Origin: Companilactobacillus zhachilii
Lineage (GTDB): Bacteria > Bacillota > Bacilli > Lactobacillales > Lactobacillaceae
Length of the DNA: 64,000 nucleotides
Direction: 5' to 3'
NCBI RefSeq assembly: GCF_003606365.2
Contig: NZ_CP031933.2
Location: 310,001-374,000, forward strand
The position numbers and the translations under genes are program-made. Positions 1 through 8,434 of this stretch are shown here, piece after piece; positions within the stretch are counted from its first letter, which is position 1; every line of letters begins with the position of its first letter. The notes under the pieces were generated by a model. It saw only the letters and a list, made by a program, of their open reading frames with translations. It had not been told where the DNA came from and did not search any database.

Positions 1-373
1 CAAGATGTTCAAAATTCCGTAATGGTTCAGCGATAATATCTTCAATTCGTTTTCTCGGATTCAAACTAGAAAGTGAATCTTGGAAAATCATTTGAACGTC
101 GTGGTTATAATCAAGGCTCTTACGGTTAGCTTTTTTCGTAATGTCTTTTCCTTGGTACATAATTGAACCGCTAGTGACTTTTTCAAGACCAACGACTGAT
201 TTACCAGTGGTTGATTTACCCGAGCCAGATTCGCCGACAAGGCCGTATGTTTCGCCGGCTTCGATGTTGAAACTAATACCGTCGACAGCTTTGACTGAAT
301 CGGTGATACGATTCCAAAATCCAGAACGGATAGGGTAGTGCACGGTTAAATCTTTAATTTCAACTAAGCTCAT
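1..373 (-). CDS. oppF: Oligopeptide ABC transporter ATPase OppF (partial, N-terminal part)
   Basis: Reading leftward from ATG at 373, the protein begins [14 protein letters not shown] and contains a Walker A motif GESGSGKST and the Q-loop [12 protein letters not shown]. This is the N-terminal third of a peptide-transporter ATPase. The rest, including signature and Walker B, lies outside the window. OppF pairs with OppD on the cytoplasmic face to drive uptake of oligopeptides. Its start codon overlaps the oppD stop in an ATGA overlap (370-373), so the two are translationally coupled. The N-terminal 'conserved-gene' order oppD-oppF is usual for this family; whether the substrate is oligo- or dipeptides cannot be told from this fragment. 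Confidence 0.9.
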   Translation of the reverse strand, partial: MSLVEIKDLTVHYPIRSGFWNRITDSVKAVDGISFNIEAGETYGLVGESGSGKSTTGKSVVGLEKVTSGSIMYQGKDITKKANRKSLDYNHDVQMIFQDSLSSLNPRKRIEDIIAEPLRNFEHL

Positions 374-1383
374 GCAGATGCACCCCCTTGTTCATCAGGA
401 AACTTAAATGATTTGTAACAAGTACAACGAACTAAGTGTCCTGTTTCGACTTCATGCATAGTTGGTTCAGTTTCATGTTCGTCGTCTGACATCCAAGGAA
501 TTCTGGGTGCAAAACGGTCGCCAGTGTGAGGCATTTTTTGTAAGGAGGGAACATTTCCCCTGATGACATATAAGTCATCATTTTCTTTGTCTAGTTGAGG
601 CATTGATCGTAATAGTGAACGAGTGTAGGGATGCTTTGGTTGATTGAAGATTTGTTCAACACTACCTTCTTCAACGATTTGGCCAGCATACATAACGGCA
701 ACTCGGTCAGCTGTTTCAGCAACAACACCTAAATCATGGGTAATTAGAATAATACCGGCATGATTTTCTTTTTGAATAGCTCGTAGGACGTCCAAAATCT
801 GAGCTTGGATAGTTACATCCAAAGCAGTCGTTGGCTCGTCAGCGATAATTAAATCAGGTTTACAAGCAATGGCGATGGCGATGATAACACGTTGTCTCAT
901 ACCACCAGATAATTCATGCGGAAATTGACGGGCTGTCCGTTGAGGATTGATAATGCCGACTTGATCAAGTAGCTCTAAAACACGTTGGTGCTTTTGTTCA
1001 GTTGAGAAGTCAGTGTGATAATCCATTACTTCACTGATTTGATCTTCAATTCTTTTTAATGGATTCAGAGCTGAAAGTGGGTCTTGGAAAATCATGCCGA
1101 TCTTAGCGCCACGAAATTGGTTGTAGCCATTTTCGTCTAACTTTAAAAGGTCAGTTCCTTCAAAATCAACTTCCCCAGTGATTTTTGTTTCTGATGGATC
1201 GTGTAGTCCCATAATGGTAGTGGCTAAAGTGCTTTTCCCACAGCCAGACTCACCAACAATGGCTAAAATCTCATCATGATGGACTGACAAGTTAATATGA
1301 GAAATCGCATCATAATATTTACCATTGATCTTAAAAGCGGTACTAACGTCCTTAATATTTAAAAATTGTGATTTTGGCTCCAA
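370..1383 (-). CDS. oppD: Oligopeptide ABC transporter ATPase OppD
   Basis: 337 aa. ABC ATPase with Walker [10 protein letters not shown] (about residues 44-52), Q-loop [10 protein letters not shown], signature LSGGMRQRV, Walker [13 protein letters not shown] and the switch histidine in LITHDLG. The C-terminal extension has the proline-rich and cysteine-containing region (RCTCYKSF) typical of OppD/DppD proteins, an oligopeptide-transporter-specific domain. The start is TTG at 1383, chosen because AGGAGGAG lies 7 nt upstream; no ATG fits as well. It is the first gene seen of an operon running left into oppF. Membrane subunits and binding protein are not visible here: the region upstream (1384-2026) has no opp gene, so they are either beyond oppF or elsewhere. 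Confidence 0.93.
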   Translation of the reverse strand: MEPKSQFLNIKDVSTAFKINGKYYDAISHINLSVHHDEILAIVGESGCGKSTLATTIMGLHDPSETKITGEVDFEGTDLLKLDENGYNQFRGAKIGMIFQDPLSALNPLKRIEDQISEVMDYHTDFSTEQKHQRVLELLDQVGIINPQRTARQFPHELSGGMRQRVIIAIAIACKPDLIIADEPTTALDVTIQAQILDVLRAIQKENHAGIILITHDLGVVAETADRVAVMYAGQIVEEGSVEQIFNQPKHPYTRSLLRSMPQLDKENDDLYVIRGNVPSLQKMPHTGDRFAPRIPWMSDDEHETEPTMHEVETGHLVRCTCYKSFKFPDEQGGASA

Positions 1384-1756
1384 GATAACTCCTCCTGTTT
1401 TTCAGATTTATCTCTGTTCTCCCTAAACCACCAAAAGTGGTCTACACACATACGATTGAATGGAGATGTAATAATTGATGTTGATTATAATTAATTAAAA
1501 TCTAATTTACAACCCTAATTATTAAAAGATTATTAAAAAGATTAAGAAATGTACAATTTGTCTTATGAGAGCATATTGAAATTTATGAGTTTTGAGTTTA
1601 TGTATTGTAAGCATTGTCATGACTGGCTTTAGCGGAGTACACAATTTACTGATATGATGAGTTTAAGGTAAATATATAAAATCGTAGATATAAAAAAAGA
1701 ATATCAAGAATCTAAGATTCTTAATATTCTGTGAGTGTGAATTTAATTTTGGACTT
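1384..1756. other. Intergenic AT-rich stretch upstream of oppD
   Basis: No gene, stable hairpin or recognised operator is seen here. It presumably holds the promoter of the leftward opp operon, but I cannot place -35 and -10 boxes with confidence. Confidence 0.4.
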
Positions 1757-1936
1757 TCGCCTCCAGAAGCAAGAAAATTTTGATTACTATGGAGACCGAT
1801 TCGAGCCAAAGAGCGGTCTCGAATCTCGATTTTGAACCTCGCAAAAAGCGCGAGTTTCAAAACTCGTCTCGTGGTGTAGGCGCTAAAGCACCAACGCCAC
1901 CTTCACAGCAATCAAAATTTTCTTGCTCCTTCCGGC
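1757..1936 (+). repeat. Family A structured repeat, copy A1
   Basis: Canonical copy. Left end CGCCTCCAGAAGC, right end CTCCTTCCGGCTAG. Outer arms GCAAGAAAATTTTGAT and ATCAAAATTTTCTTGC are perfectly complementary. Inner hairpin P3 is ATTCGAG/CTCGAAT with the long loop type; P4 is TTTGAACCTCGC/GCGAGTTTCAAA; P5 is built on GCGCT/AGCAC. It lies between the divergent opp operon and the 2027 gene. Confidence 0.9.
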
Positions 1937-2026
1937 TAGTTTATTCTTTATTGGTAGGTGATAATGTTATTTGGGTCAACGTGGGCTTAAAACCGTGGTA
2001 GGATATTTGTAGAAAAGGGTGATTAT

Positions 2027-2515
2027 ATGCGTCATCGTAAGAGAAGTAAGAAACCATTAATTATTACAATTGTGGCGATTTTAGTTATTTTGGTATTATG
2101 TGTTGTGTTCTTTTTCCCATTGAATAATTTTATTCGTAACGCTACGGGTAACGATACAGCAAGTGATAAAGTCGTTAAATCTGAACTAGTAAAAAAAGTT
2201 AAGTCGAGAAAAACTGGTGATCCAGCTAAGGATAAGAAAATCGATCGGGCAGCTTCTGTTTTGGGGAAGAAAAAAATGTCGCAAATTATGTCTGCTGCCG
2301 ATGACCAAACTAAAGCTGCTACTTTAATTGAAAGTTCATCGTCTTTATCAAAAGAGCAATCACAGAAGGCAGCCCAAGAGATTTTCTCAAATGACAGTTA
2401 TACGGCCATTCGCCAAGCAATCAGTTCTGGCAACTGGTATCAAGCGTACCAGCAATATCAAAAACTATCTGGGAACGGGCAGTTAAATCAATTGCAACAA
2501 GATATAAATCAATAA
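2027..2515 (+). CDS. Membrane-anchored extracytoplasmic protein of unknown function
   Basis: 162 aa. A basic N-terminus (MRHRKRSKK) is followed by one strongly hydrophobic helix (about residues 10-31), with no lipobox and no clear signal-peptidase site, so it is probably a signal anchor. The rest is hydrophilic, lysine- and serine-rich and predicted to sit outside the cell. The C-terminal half is helical, with glutamine/tyrosine-rich WYQAYQQYQKL. I do not recognise the family. An AGGGTG ribosome site lies 6-8 nt before ATG. It is monocistronic: repeat A1 is upstream, and a bidirectional terminator at 2636 follows. No function is assigned. Confidence 0.75.
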   Translation: MRHRKRSKKPLIITIVAILVILVLCVVFFFPLNNFIRNATGNDTASDKVVKSELVKKVKSRKTGDPAKDKKIDRAASVLGKKKMSQIMSAADDQTKAATLIESSSSLSKEQSQKAAQEIFSNDSYTAIRQAISSGNWYQAYQQYQKLSGNGQLNQLQQDINQ

Positions 2516-2635
2516 GCAATTTAGTGTTTCTTTCTTAAGTTCAGTTAGTTTTAACTAGAGACTAATATATTGGATAAATAGGTTCTGTATTATTTGAAAT
2601 ATAAATTAAATATTGATAAATGTTTTTATGAAACA

Positions 2636-2667
2636 AAAAAAGAGCACACTAAATGATGTGCTCTTTT
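2636..2667. terminator. Bidirectional rho-independent terminator
   Basis: AAAAAAGAGCACA-N-TGTGCTCTTTTT hairpin between the convergent genes at 2027 (+) and 2684 (-). An A-tract on one side and a T-tract on the other allow use in both directions. Confidence 0.8.
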
Positions 2668-2683
2668 TATATTCAAAAATTTC

Positions 2684-2938
2684 CTATCTTCTACTGTTGT
2701 TTTCTTTCAAGTTCTTTAAGATCAATTCTTGCAATTCATTTAAGTCAATATCGTACAAATCAGATAAGACGAATAACAATTCTCCATCGACAATCTTATT
2801 CTTATCAGTTTCAATTGCGCTCAAAACTGAAGTGGATGTTGAAAAATTATAGTTACTTTTCACGTTATCAACCACTTGTTGCAAAGTTAATTCTTTAAAG
2901 AATCTCTTAGTGCGTAAATATCTTCCAATAGTCATCAT
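2684..2938 (-). CDS. Small XRE-like HTH protein
   Basis: 84 aa, possibly starting at the second ATG (2935). The order IGRYLRTKRFFKELTLQQVVDN...STSVLSAIETDKNKI...LSDLYDIDLNEL matches a Cro/C1-type helix-turn-helix, with the second and third helices around LTLQQVV and STSVLSAIE. There is no extra ligand domain. The ribosome site is weak. It is divergent from another small HTH gene at 3093, with a 154-bp shared control region containing a perfect palindrome. This layout resembles the Rgg/ComR-type N-terminus or a phage-style switch, but the sequence does not settle which. Confidence 0.65.
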   Translation of the reverse strand: MMTIGRYLRTKRFFKELTLQQVVDNVKSNYNFSTSTSVLSAIETDKNKIVDGELLFVLSDLYDIDLNELQELILKNLKENNSRR

Positions 2939-2970
2939 ATGTCAAATACAACCTATACCTTTCATATATG

Positions 2971-2989
2971 ATATTTTAACCTAAAATAT
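2971..2989. promoter_or_regulatory. Perfect palindrome between divergent HTH genes, likely operator
   Basis: ATATTTTA-ACC-TAAAATAT: two 8-bp arms around a 3-bp spacer, in the middle of the control region shared by the 2684 (-) and 3093 (+) HTH genes. Binding by either protein is inferred. Confidence 0.5.
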
Positions 2990-3092
2990 GACTTTTTCCA
3001 AAAAACTTATTGAAAAATTAGTAATTCTAGATTAACATGAAATTGTTCCTAAATTAAGGAAAACGATTTAAATAGGGGAAATCAAATTTATT

Positions 3093-3317
3093 ATGTACAA
3101 TAATCAATATTTAAAGGCTTACTTTACACTTAAAAAAATTAAACAGAGCGATATCGCCGATTTACTCGGTAAATCCACATCGACCATTCGAAGAAAGAAT
3201 GACGATCTTGGTTTCACTCAGAAGGAGATTTTACTCATTCATAATAAATATAATATTCCTATAGAAGCGTTTTTCTATGACAATACTGAAAATAAAGATA
3301 ACAAAGATTTCTTATAG
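3093..3317 (+). CDS. Small XRE-family HTH protein
   Basis: 74 aa. Most of the protein is one Cro/C1-type helix-turn-helix: LKKIKQSDIADLLGKSTSTIRRKNDD, where QSDIADLLGKS and TSTIRRK are the positioning and recognition helices. The acidic tail NTENKDNKD is probably disordered. The upstream AGGGGA lies 13 nt before ATG, a little far. It is divergent from the 2684 HTH gene. The size and lack of a second domain suggest a Cro-like autoregulator. No phage or plasmid genes are nearby to explain it. Confidence 0.7.
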   Translation: MYNNQYLKAYFTLKKIKQSDIADLLGKSTSTIRRKNDDLGFTQKEILLIHNKYNIPIEAFFYDNTENKDNKDFL

Positions 3318-3423
3318 AAACCTTAAAATAATAAAAATAAACAAATTATTCTTGGAATAATTGCATTTATTATTATAGGCTTATCAGTGTCATATACTCC
3401 AGAATTTAACATCATAAATTCAA

Positions 3424-3474
3424 TAAAAAATGTCGTTGACTCGAAATTATACGAGAAAACGGCATTTTTTTGTT
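3424..3474 (+). terminator. Rho-independent terminator
   Basis: AATGTCGTT...AACGGCATT hairpin (one mismatch) with a T-tract, about 105 bp after the 3093 gene and immediately before repeat A2. Confidence 0.7.
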
Positions 3475-3485
3475 TTTTAAAGAGT

Positions 3486-3661
3486 GTCGCCTTCGGGTGC
3501 GAGAAATTTTGGCTGCTGTGGGGACCGGCCGGAGCCAAGGTCTCCAACCTCGATTTTGAACTTCGAGAAGAACGCTCGAATTTCAAAAGTCGTCCCGTGG
3601 TGTAATGGCTAAAGCCATAACATCACCTGCACTGCGGCCAAAATTTCTCGCACCCGAAGGC
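3486..3661 (+). repeat. Family A structured repeat, copy A2
   Basis: The outer stem tip is GGGTGCGAGAAATTTTGG paired with CCAAAATTTCTCGCACCC, unlike the usual GGAGCAAG type yet fully complementary. P3 is GGCCGGAG/CTCCAACC with two adjacent C-A mismatches. P5 is ATGGCT/AGCCAT. Its tip matches A4 in style (TTCGGG...CCCGAA). Confidence 0.9.
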
Positions 3662-3846
3662 TAGTGTATTAGTTTTAGGCAGTAATAGTCTAGATGATTT
3701 GTTGCAATGTGATTGATTCACTAAAGGAATTACTATTGTTATCAAAATAATATACTTGAAAAGTATAAGTTACCGATTAAAGCGTTTTTGCTTTTGAATT
3801 TTGACAACATAAATAATATTAATCCATATCAATAAATCAAAACACC

Positions 3847-4020
3847 AGCCGAAGGGGGCGCCTGATAAAATCAGCAGTGGCGGTGGAGTTAGTGCTTTAG
3901 TACTTACTCCACAGGACGTATTTTGAGATTCGCGGTCTTTGCGAAGCTCAAAATCGAGGGTCGAGACCTTGGCTCGAGCCGGTCCTCACAGCGGCTCAGC
4001 ATGGTTCCACCTTCGGCGGA
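3847..4020 (-). repeat. Family A structured repeat, copy A3, outer stem decayed
   Basis: The core is intact: AGGAC/GTCCT inner pairing, P3 GCTCGAG/CTCGACC, P4 TTTGAGCTTCGC/GCGAATCTCAAA. The two outer arms no longer match (GGGCGCCTGATAAAATC on one side, CTCAGCATGGTTCC on the other). It lies 129 bp upstream of the first GH65 gene. Confidence 0.8.
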
Positions 4021-4148
4021 CTCCCCAAAAAAACTAAAATTTTTCATATTTGTTATAAAATCGTTTATAATAATCGTGAGGAAGTTTAAACATGTTCGTG
4101 ACATTACCAGTATTGAGGCAAAATACTTTTTGATTGGATGATGAGAAG

Positions 4149-6485
4149 ATGAAATTTTGCGTAGATACAAATGAGAAGAACAGTTGGTATATCGGGACTA
4201 ATGATTATGGTTCAAAAATGATCAATAAATTTGAAACTGTAATGTTTCAGGGCAATGGCTATATGGGGATGAGGGCTGTTGCTGAAGAGAAACAATTGCA
4301 CGAACAACGTGACATGTTCATTTCGGGAACGTTTGATGCTTTCCCAAATGAAGTAACTGAATTACCTAATTTGCCGGACTTAATCAATCTGGAGATTAAA
4401 GTTGATGGTCAGCCACTTTGTTTGAAAGATGGTTATGTTGAAAACTATCATAAATCTTTGAATTTGAAAAATGGCGAGTTGACTCGAACATTTGATTGGA
4501 TTATCAATAACAAGGCAGTTCATTTTAATTATCGTCGATTTATTTCGATGTATGATAAACATCTTTTCGTTTCTCAAGTGGAAGTTTCTTCGGCTCAAGA
4601 TGAGCTTAATGTTCAATTAAGTTCGGGGATTGATGGGCGTCAGTCTAATGATGAATCGCAGCACTTGATGGAAGGCGATAAGCGTCTTTATGATGGGCAA
4701 TATATTCAGATGCAGGCTGAAACACAACAGTCACACATTGATTTTGTCTTTAATGTACGGCATAAAATTTATGTTGATGAGGTTTTATTGAGTGATAAAC
4801 CGTATATCAATATGAGTCGTCGTCAAATTTTTGGTAATTATAATGTTGATTTACAAGCGGGTCAAACGTTAACTTTTATCAAGTATGCCAATGTTTATAC
4901 GAGCATTGATCAAGACGCAGATCCAAATAAATTGACTGACGATTCGGTGGCCGCTTTGAAACGTGCCAGTCTGTCGAACTATAACGAATCACTTCAAAAG
5001 TCAGATCGAGTTTGGAATCATAATATTTGGCAGAAAAATTATGTTCAAATTGATTCTGAGGATGAAAAACCACAAGTAGCAATTAATTTTGCTCGTTATC
5101 AGTTGGCGGCGAATACACCGCTTGATCCACGAATGAATATTGGTGCTAAGGGTATCACGGGTGAAGGTTATAAAGGGCATACGTTCTGGGATACAGAAAT
5201 ATTTATGTTGCCATATTATACTTTCACAATGCCTGATGTGGCTAAAAATTTACTAACATATCGTTATTTGGGTTTGCAAGGTGCTCATAAAAAAGCACAA
5301 GGTAATAACTATCAAGGAGCCCAGTTCCCATGGGAAGCGGCTGATCCAACTGATGGTGAAACGGCTCCACTTTGGGGTTCGGCTGATATTGTGACCGGCA
5401 AGCCGATGAAAATTTGGTCGGGATTTATTGAACAACATGTGACGAGTGATATTGTCATTGCTATTATGGATTATTTGCATGCCACGGGTGACCAAGTTTT
5501 TGCGGATGATATGGGTTATGAAATTATTTTAGACGCTGCAAAGTTTTGGAGTAGTCGTCTCGAATATAATGAAGAACAGGATGTTTATGAAATTAATGAT
5601 GTAATTGGACCGGATGAGTATAAGGAGCATGCTGATAACAATGCATTCACAAATTACACTGCTCAATGGTGTATTCAAAAAGCTATCAAAGTTTACAATC
5701 TCATCAAAGAAGAAAATCCCGAATTATATCTTAAATTAAGTAATAAATTGAATTTAGAAACAACTTATGAATCCTGGATCAATCAAGTTAATCGGATTTA
5801 CGTGCCTCAACCAAATATTGAAGGCGTAATTCCAGAAGATGATCAATATTTATCATTGAAAAATGTTGATGTTTCTAAATTCCAAGTTAATGATCAAATT
5901 AGTACCATTTTCAAAACATATAATTTATCGCAAATCAATCAGATGCAAATTACCAAACAAGCTGATGTTTTACTATTAATTTATTTGTTTGAAAATATGT
6001 TTGATGACAATATTAAACAAAGCAATTGGAATTACTATGAGCCAAGGACAACCCATGACTCCTCATTGTCACAATCGATTCATTCAATTTTGGCAAGTGA
6101 TTTAGGGCTAAATGATGAAGCTTACAAATTTTATGAAATGTCATGCGAAACCGATTTAGGAATTCATATTGGTAAAGCTATTCGTGGATTGCATATGGCA
6201 GCTTGTGGTGGACTTTGGAACATGACTGTTGAAGGCTTTGGTGGCGTCAGGATTGATAATGGCAAGTTAAGAATTGAGCCACATTTACCAGCTAGTTGGA
6301 ATAGTTTGAAATACCAGATAAACTGGCAGGGAAGCACGGTCCGTGTTGGTATTGATGGTGAAAAAATGTTTGTCCAGGTTATAGGTGATGGGATTGAGTT
6401 CGTTAGTTATGGCCGGGAGTATCAAGTTCCAGCTAATGGCAGTCTTGAAATTGAATTACCAGTTGAAGAAACTGTTACTGATTAG
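4149..6485 (+). CDS. Glycoside hydrolase family 65 disaccharide phosphorylase (first paralogue)
   Basis: 778 aa. GH65 inverting phosphorylases split an alpha-linked disaccharide with phosphate into beta-glucose-1-phosphate and a sugar. The full (alpha/alpha)6 core is present, with GxKGITGEGYKGHTFWDTE, the phosphate-region PRTTHDSSLS and the catalytic segment IGPDEYKEHADNNAFTN, where the glutamate after GPD is the predicted acid. As I recall, classical lactobacillus maltose phosphorylase has GADEYENNVDNN here; the GPDEYKEH form is more like kojibiose, nigerose or trehalose phosphorylases, so the substrate is open. ATG 4149 is preferred to the TTG 15 nt upstream because GATGAGAAG precedes it. 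TATAAT at 4066-4071 could be the -10 box. A paralogue follows at 8435. Beta-phosphoglucomutase, the usual partner, is not in the window. Confidence 0.88.
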   Translation: MKFCVDTNEKNSWYIGTNDYGSKMINKFETVMFQGNGYMGMRAVAEEKQLHEQRDMFISGTFDAFPNEVTELPNLPDLINLEIKVDGQPLCLKDGYVENYHKSLNLKNGELTRTFDWIINNKAVHFNYRRFISMYDKHLFVSQVEVSSAQDELNVQLSSGIDGRQSNDESQHLMEGDKRLYDGQYIQMQAETQQSHIDFVFNVRHKIYVDEVLLSDKPYINMSRRQIFGNYNVDLQAGQTLTFIKYANVYTSIDQDADPNKLTDDSVAALKRASLSNYNESLQKSDRVWNHNIWQKNYVQIDSEDEKPQVAINFARYQLAANTPLDPRMNIGAKGITGEGYKGHTFWDTEIFMLPYYTFTMPDVAKNLLTYRYLGLQGAHKKAQGNNYQGAQFPWEAADPTDGETAPLWGSADIVTGKPMKIWSGFIEQHVTSDIVIAIMDYLHATGDQVFADDMGYEIILDAAKFWSSRLEYNEEQDVYEINDVIGPDEYKEHADNNAFTNYTAQWCIQKAIKVYNLIKEENPELYLKLSNKLNLETTYESWINQVNRIYVPQPNIEGVIPEDDQYLSLKNVDVSKFQVNDQISTIFKTYNLSQINQMQITKQADVLLLIYLFENMFDDNIKQSNWNYYEPRTTHDSSLSQSIHSILASDLGLNDEAYKFYEMSCETDLGIHIGKAIRGLHMAACGGLWNMTVEGFGGVRIDNGKLRIEPHLPASWNSLKYQINWQGSTVRVGIDGEKMFVQVIGDGIEFVSYGREYQVPANGSLEIELPVEETVTD

Positions 6486-6495
6486 TTGTTTTGTC

Positions 6496-6526
6496 GGAAG
6501 ATCAATATTAATTTATTGGTCTTTTT
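6496..6526 (+). terminator. Rho-independent terminator
   Basis: AAGATCAATA...TATTGGTCTT hairpin with a run of T, 11 bp after the first GH65 gene. Confidence 0.8.
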
Positions 6527-6533
6527 TTTATAT

Positions 6534-6708
6534 GCCGCATTCGGGCGCAAAAAATTTAGGCTGCTGTGGGGACCGGCTGGAGCGCAAGGTCTCCAGCCTC
6601 GATTTTGAACTTCGCAAAGGACGCGAATTTCAAAACTCGTCCCGTGGCATAAGCACTAAAGTGCCAACGCCACCTTCACGGCAGCCTAAATTTTTTGCGC
6701 CCGAATGC
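6534..6708 (+). repeat. Family A structured repeat, copy A4
   Basis: Outer stem GGGCGCAAAAAATTTAGGCTGC pairs with GCAGCCTAAATTTTTTGCGCCC in near-perfect fashion. P3 is GGCTGGAG/CTCCAGCC (perfect). P4 is TTTGAACTTCGC/GCGAATTTCAAA. It begins 8 bp after the terminator of the GH65 gene. Confidence 0.9.
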
Positions 6709-6819
6709 TAGGTTATTGGTTTTATTTAGGATGATTGGATGGAATAAAATGGTAATCTATTTTGAAATTGATGTAAGCGCTATATGTATTAATGGTCTAA
6801 AATGTAGTACATATTAACG

Positions 6820-6949
6820 CGTAGTGCTAGTTGTTTTTTTGATTACGGATTTAAAATCAAAATATACTCCGTATCCTATAATTCTAGTCATCAACGACAT
6901 AGTAATACTTAACATTATTACTATCGATTCAAAAACAAAGAATAAATTA
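6820..6949 (-). repeat. Extended right-hand tail of copy A5 (tail type 1)
   Basis: On the minus strand this reads on from the right end of A5 through GACTAGAATTATAGGATAC and GGAGTATATTTTGA to TAATCAAAAAAACAACTA. The same string of words, in the same order, follows A18 (44,021-44,170) and A21 (45,860-45,955). Confidence 0.6.
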
Positions 6950-7127
6950 GCCGGAAAGAGCAAGAATTTTGGTCGCTGTGCAAGTGGCGTTAGGGATTTA
7001 TCCCTTACACCACGGGACGACTTTTGAAACTCGCGGTTTTTGCGAGGTTCAAAATCGAGATTCGAGACCGCTTTTTGGCTCGAGTCGGTCCCCATAGCGA
7101 CCAAAATCTCTTGCTCTTGGAGGCGGC
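6950..7127 (-). repeat. Family A structured repeat, copy A5
   Basis: Outer arms GAGCAAGAATTTTGGTCGC and GCGACCAAAATCTCTTGCTC pair with one mismatch. P3 is GACTCGAG/CTCGAATC (one C-A mismatch), long-loop type. Its left end (GGAGGCGGC on this strand) faces the SDR gene start 46 bp away. Confidence 0.9.
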
Positions 7128-7172
7128 CACCACGCGTATAATTAAATGAACAACGATTTGGAGGAAATGTTT

Positions 7173-7982
7173 ATGGCAAATGTAGTGATTATTACTGGTA
7201 TATCTTCAGGAATGGGGCGGGCTGCTGCTTTATATTTCAAGAAACAAGGTTTTGAAGTATATGGGGGCGCTCGTCGGGTTGAACGTTTGGTTGATTTGCA
7301 GGAGCAGGGGATTCATACGCAAAAATTGGATGTGACTGATAAGTTGTCTGTCCGTGGATTGGTGGACCATGTAATCAGTGAAGAAGGCCATATTGATGTT
7401 TTGATTAATAACGCGGGTTATGGTGAATATGGTCCTTTAGAAGAAGTGCCAATTGAAAATGCTAAACGTCAGTTTGATGTGAATTTATTTGCGGTTGATC
7501 AAATAACGCAATTGGTTTTGCCATTCATGAGACATCAAGGTTCTGGTCGGATTGTTAATATTTCCTCGATAGCAGGTGATATTTATAGTCCATTAGGTGG
7601 TTGGTATCATGCTACCAAAGCTGGCTTGAATATGTGGAGTGATGTTTTAGATAGTGAGGTTCATCGCTTTGGGATTCGCTCAGTTGTGGTTCAACCAGGA
7701 TTGACCAAGTCAGAGTGGAGTACGATTGCTTTGAATAACGCACGGAAAAATCTATTGGATGATTCTCCTTATAGTGATTTGGTAGATAAGTTGGAAGATA
7801 TGTTTGGAAAAATTAACACTGGGGCAACTTCAGAAGAATTGGCAAAAGTTTTTTATCAAGCAGCAACCGATGTTCGTCCTAAACGGAGATATTATCATTC
7901 AATAGTTGACCATGGCATGGTAGTGATTGCACGTTCAATGCCTAATACTTATCGAGCCGTGTTAAATAGATTGATGAAATAG
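7173..7982 (+). CDS. Short-chain dehydrogenase/reductase (SDR)
   Basis: 269 aa, classical SDR length. The Rossmann glycine motif is TGISSGMGRA near the N-terminus, followed by NNAG (INNAGYGEYG), the catalytic serine in NISSIAGD and the catalytic YHATK (YxxxK). These support an NAD(P)-dependent oxidoreductase on a small alcohol, aldehyde or ketone; the substrate cannot be read from sequence. ATG 7173 is chosen over 7146 because GGAGG at 7160 is ideally placed for it. The gene stands between two GH65 genes but each is separated by repeats and terminators, so it is likely its own unit. A TGTAAGCGC half-cre at 6772 lies far upstream and is not convincing. Confidence 0.9.
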   Translation: MANVVIITGISSGMGRAAALYFKKQGFEVYGGARRVERLVDLQEQGIHTQKLDVTDKLSVRGLVDHVISEEGHIDVLINNAGYGEYGPLEEVPIENAKRQFDVNLFAVDQITQLVLPFMRHQGSGRIVNISSIAGDIYSPLGGWYHATKAGLNMWSDVLDSEVHRFGIRSVVVQPGLTKSEWSTIALNNARKNLLDDSPYSDLVDKLEDMFGKINTGATSEELAKVFYQAATDVRPKRRYYHSIVDHGMVVIARSMPNTYRAVLNRLMK

Positions 7983-8110
7983 TTTTTACTACAGGTTTAA
8001 AAATTCTAGACATATCTTATTCCTTAGGAATCCTAATCATTATTGATACAAAAAAGTAACCAGATTTATACTCTAGTATTCCAATATGTTTTAAAGCAAA
8101 GAATAAACTA

Positions 8111-8289
8111 GTCGGAAGGAGCCAGAAAATTAGGTCGCTGTGAAGGTGGTGTTAGCGCTTTATCGCTTACACCACAGGACGACTTTTGAAATTCGCGTAC
8201 TGTGCGAAGTTCAAAATCGAGATTGGAGACCGCTCTTTGGCTCCAATCGGTCCCCATAGCGACCTAATTTTCTGGTTCCTGGAGGCGGC
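8111..8289 (-). repeat. Family A structured repeat, copy A6
   Basis: Outer arms AGCCAGAAAATTAGGTCGC and GCGACCTAATTTTCTGGTTCC match. P3 is GATTGGAG/CTCCAATC (perfect), long-loop type. Its right-hand tail (8027-8054) holds a TTGTATCAATAATGATTAGG string also found after A8 (tail type 2). Confidence 0.9.
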
Positions 8290-8312
8290 CCATTTCAACT
8301 TTTATTTTTTTA

Positions 8313-8361
8313 AAGACAATCAAAACGTAAAGAATAAATTGCGTTTTGATTGTCTTTTTTC
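8313..8361 (+). terminator. Rho-independent terminator
   Basis: AAAGACAATCAAAACG...CGTTTTGATTGTCTTT: a perfect 16-bp stem followed by T-rich sequence, between the SDR gene and the second GH65 gene. It sits upstream of the latter, and could also act as an attenuator if transcription starts earlier. Confidence 0.75.
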
Positions 8362-8434
8362 AATTAAGTAATTATATTATGGGTAATTATTTATATGTGT
8401 TTAAACATGTATAAAAACAAAAGAGATGGTATAC

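Noticed and set aside
6772..6785. cre-like TGTAAGCGCTATAT upstream of the SDR gene
   Set aside because: Right half deviates from consensus, and it is about 390 bp from the gene with repeat A5 between.
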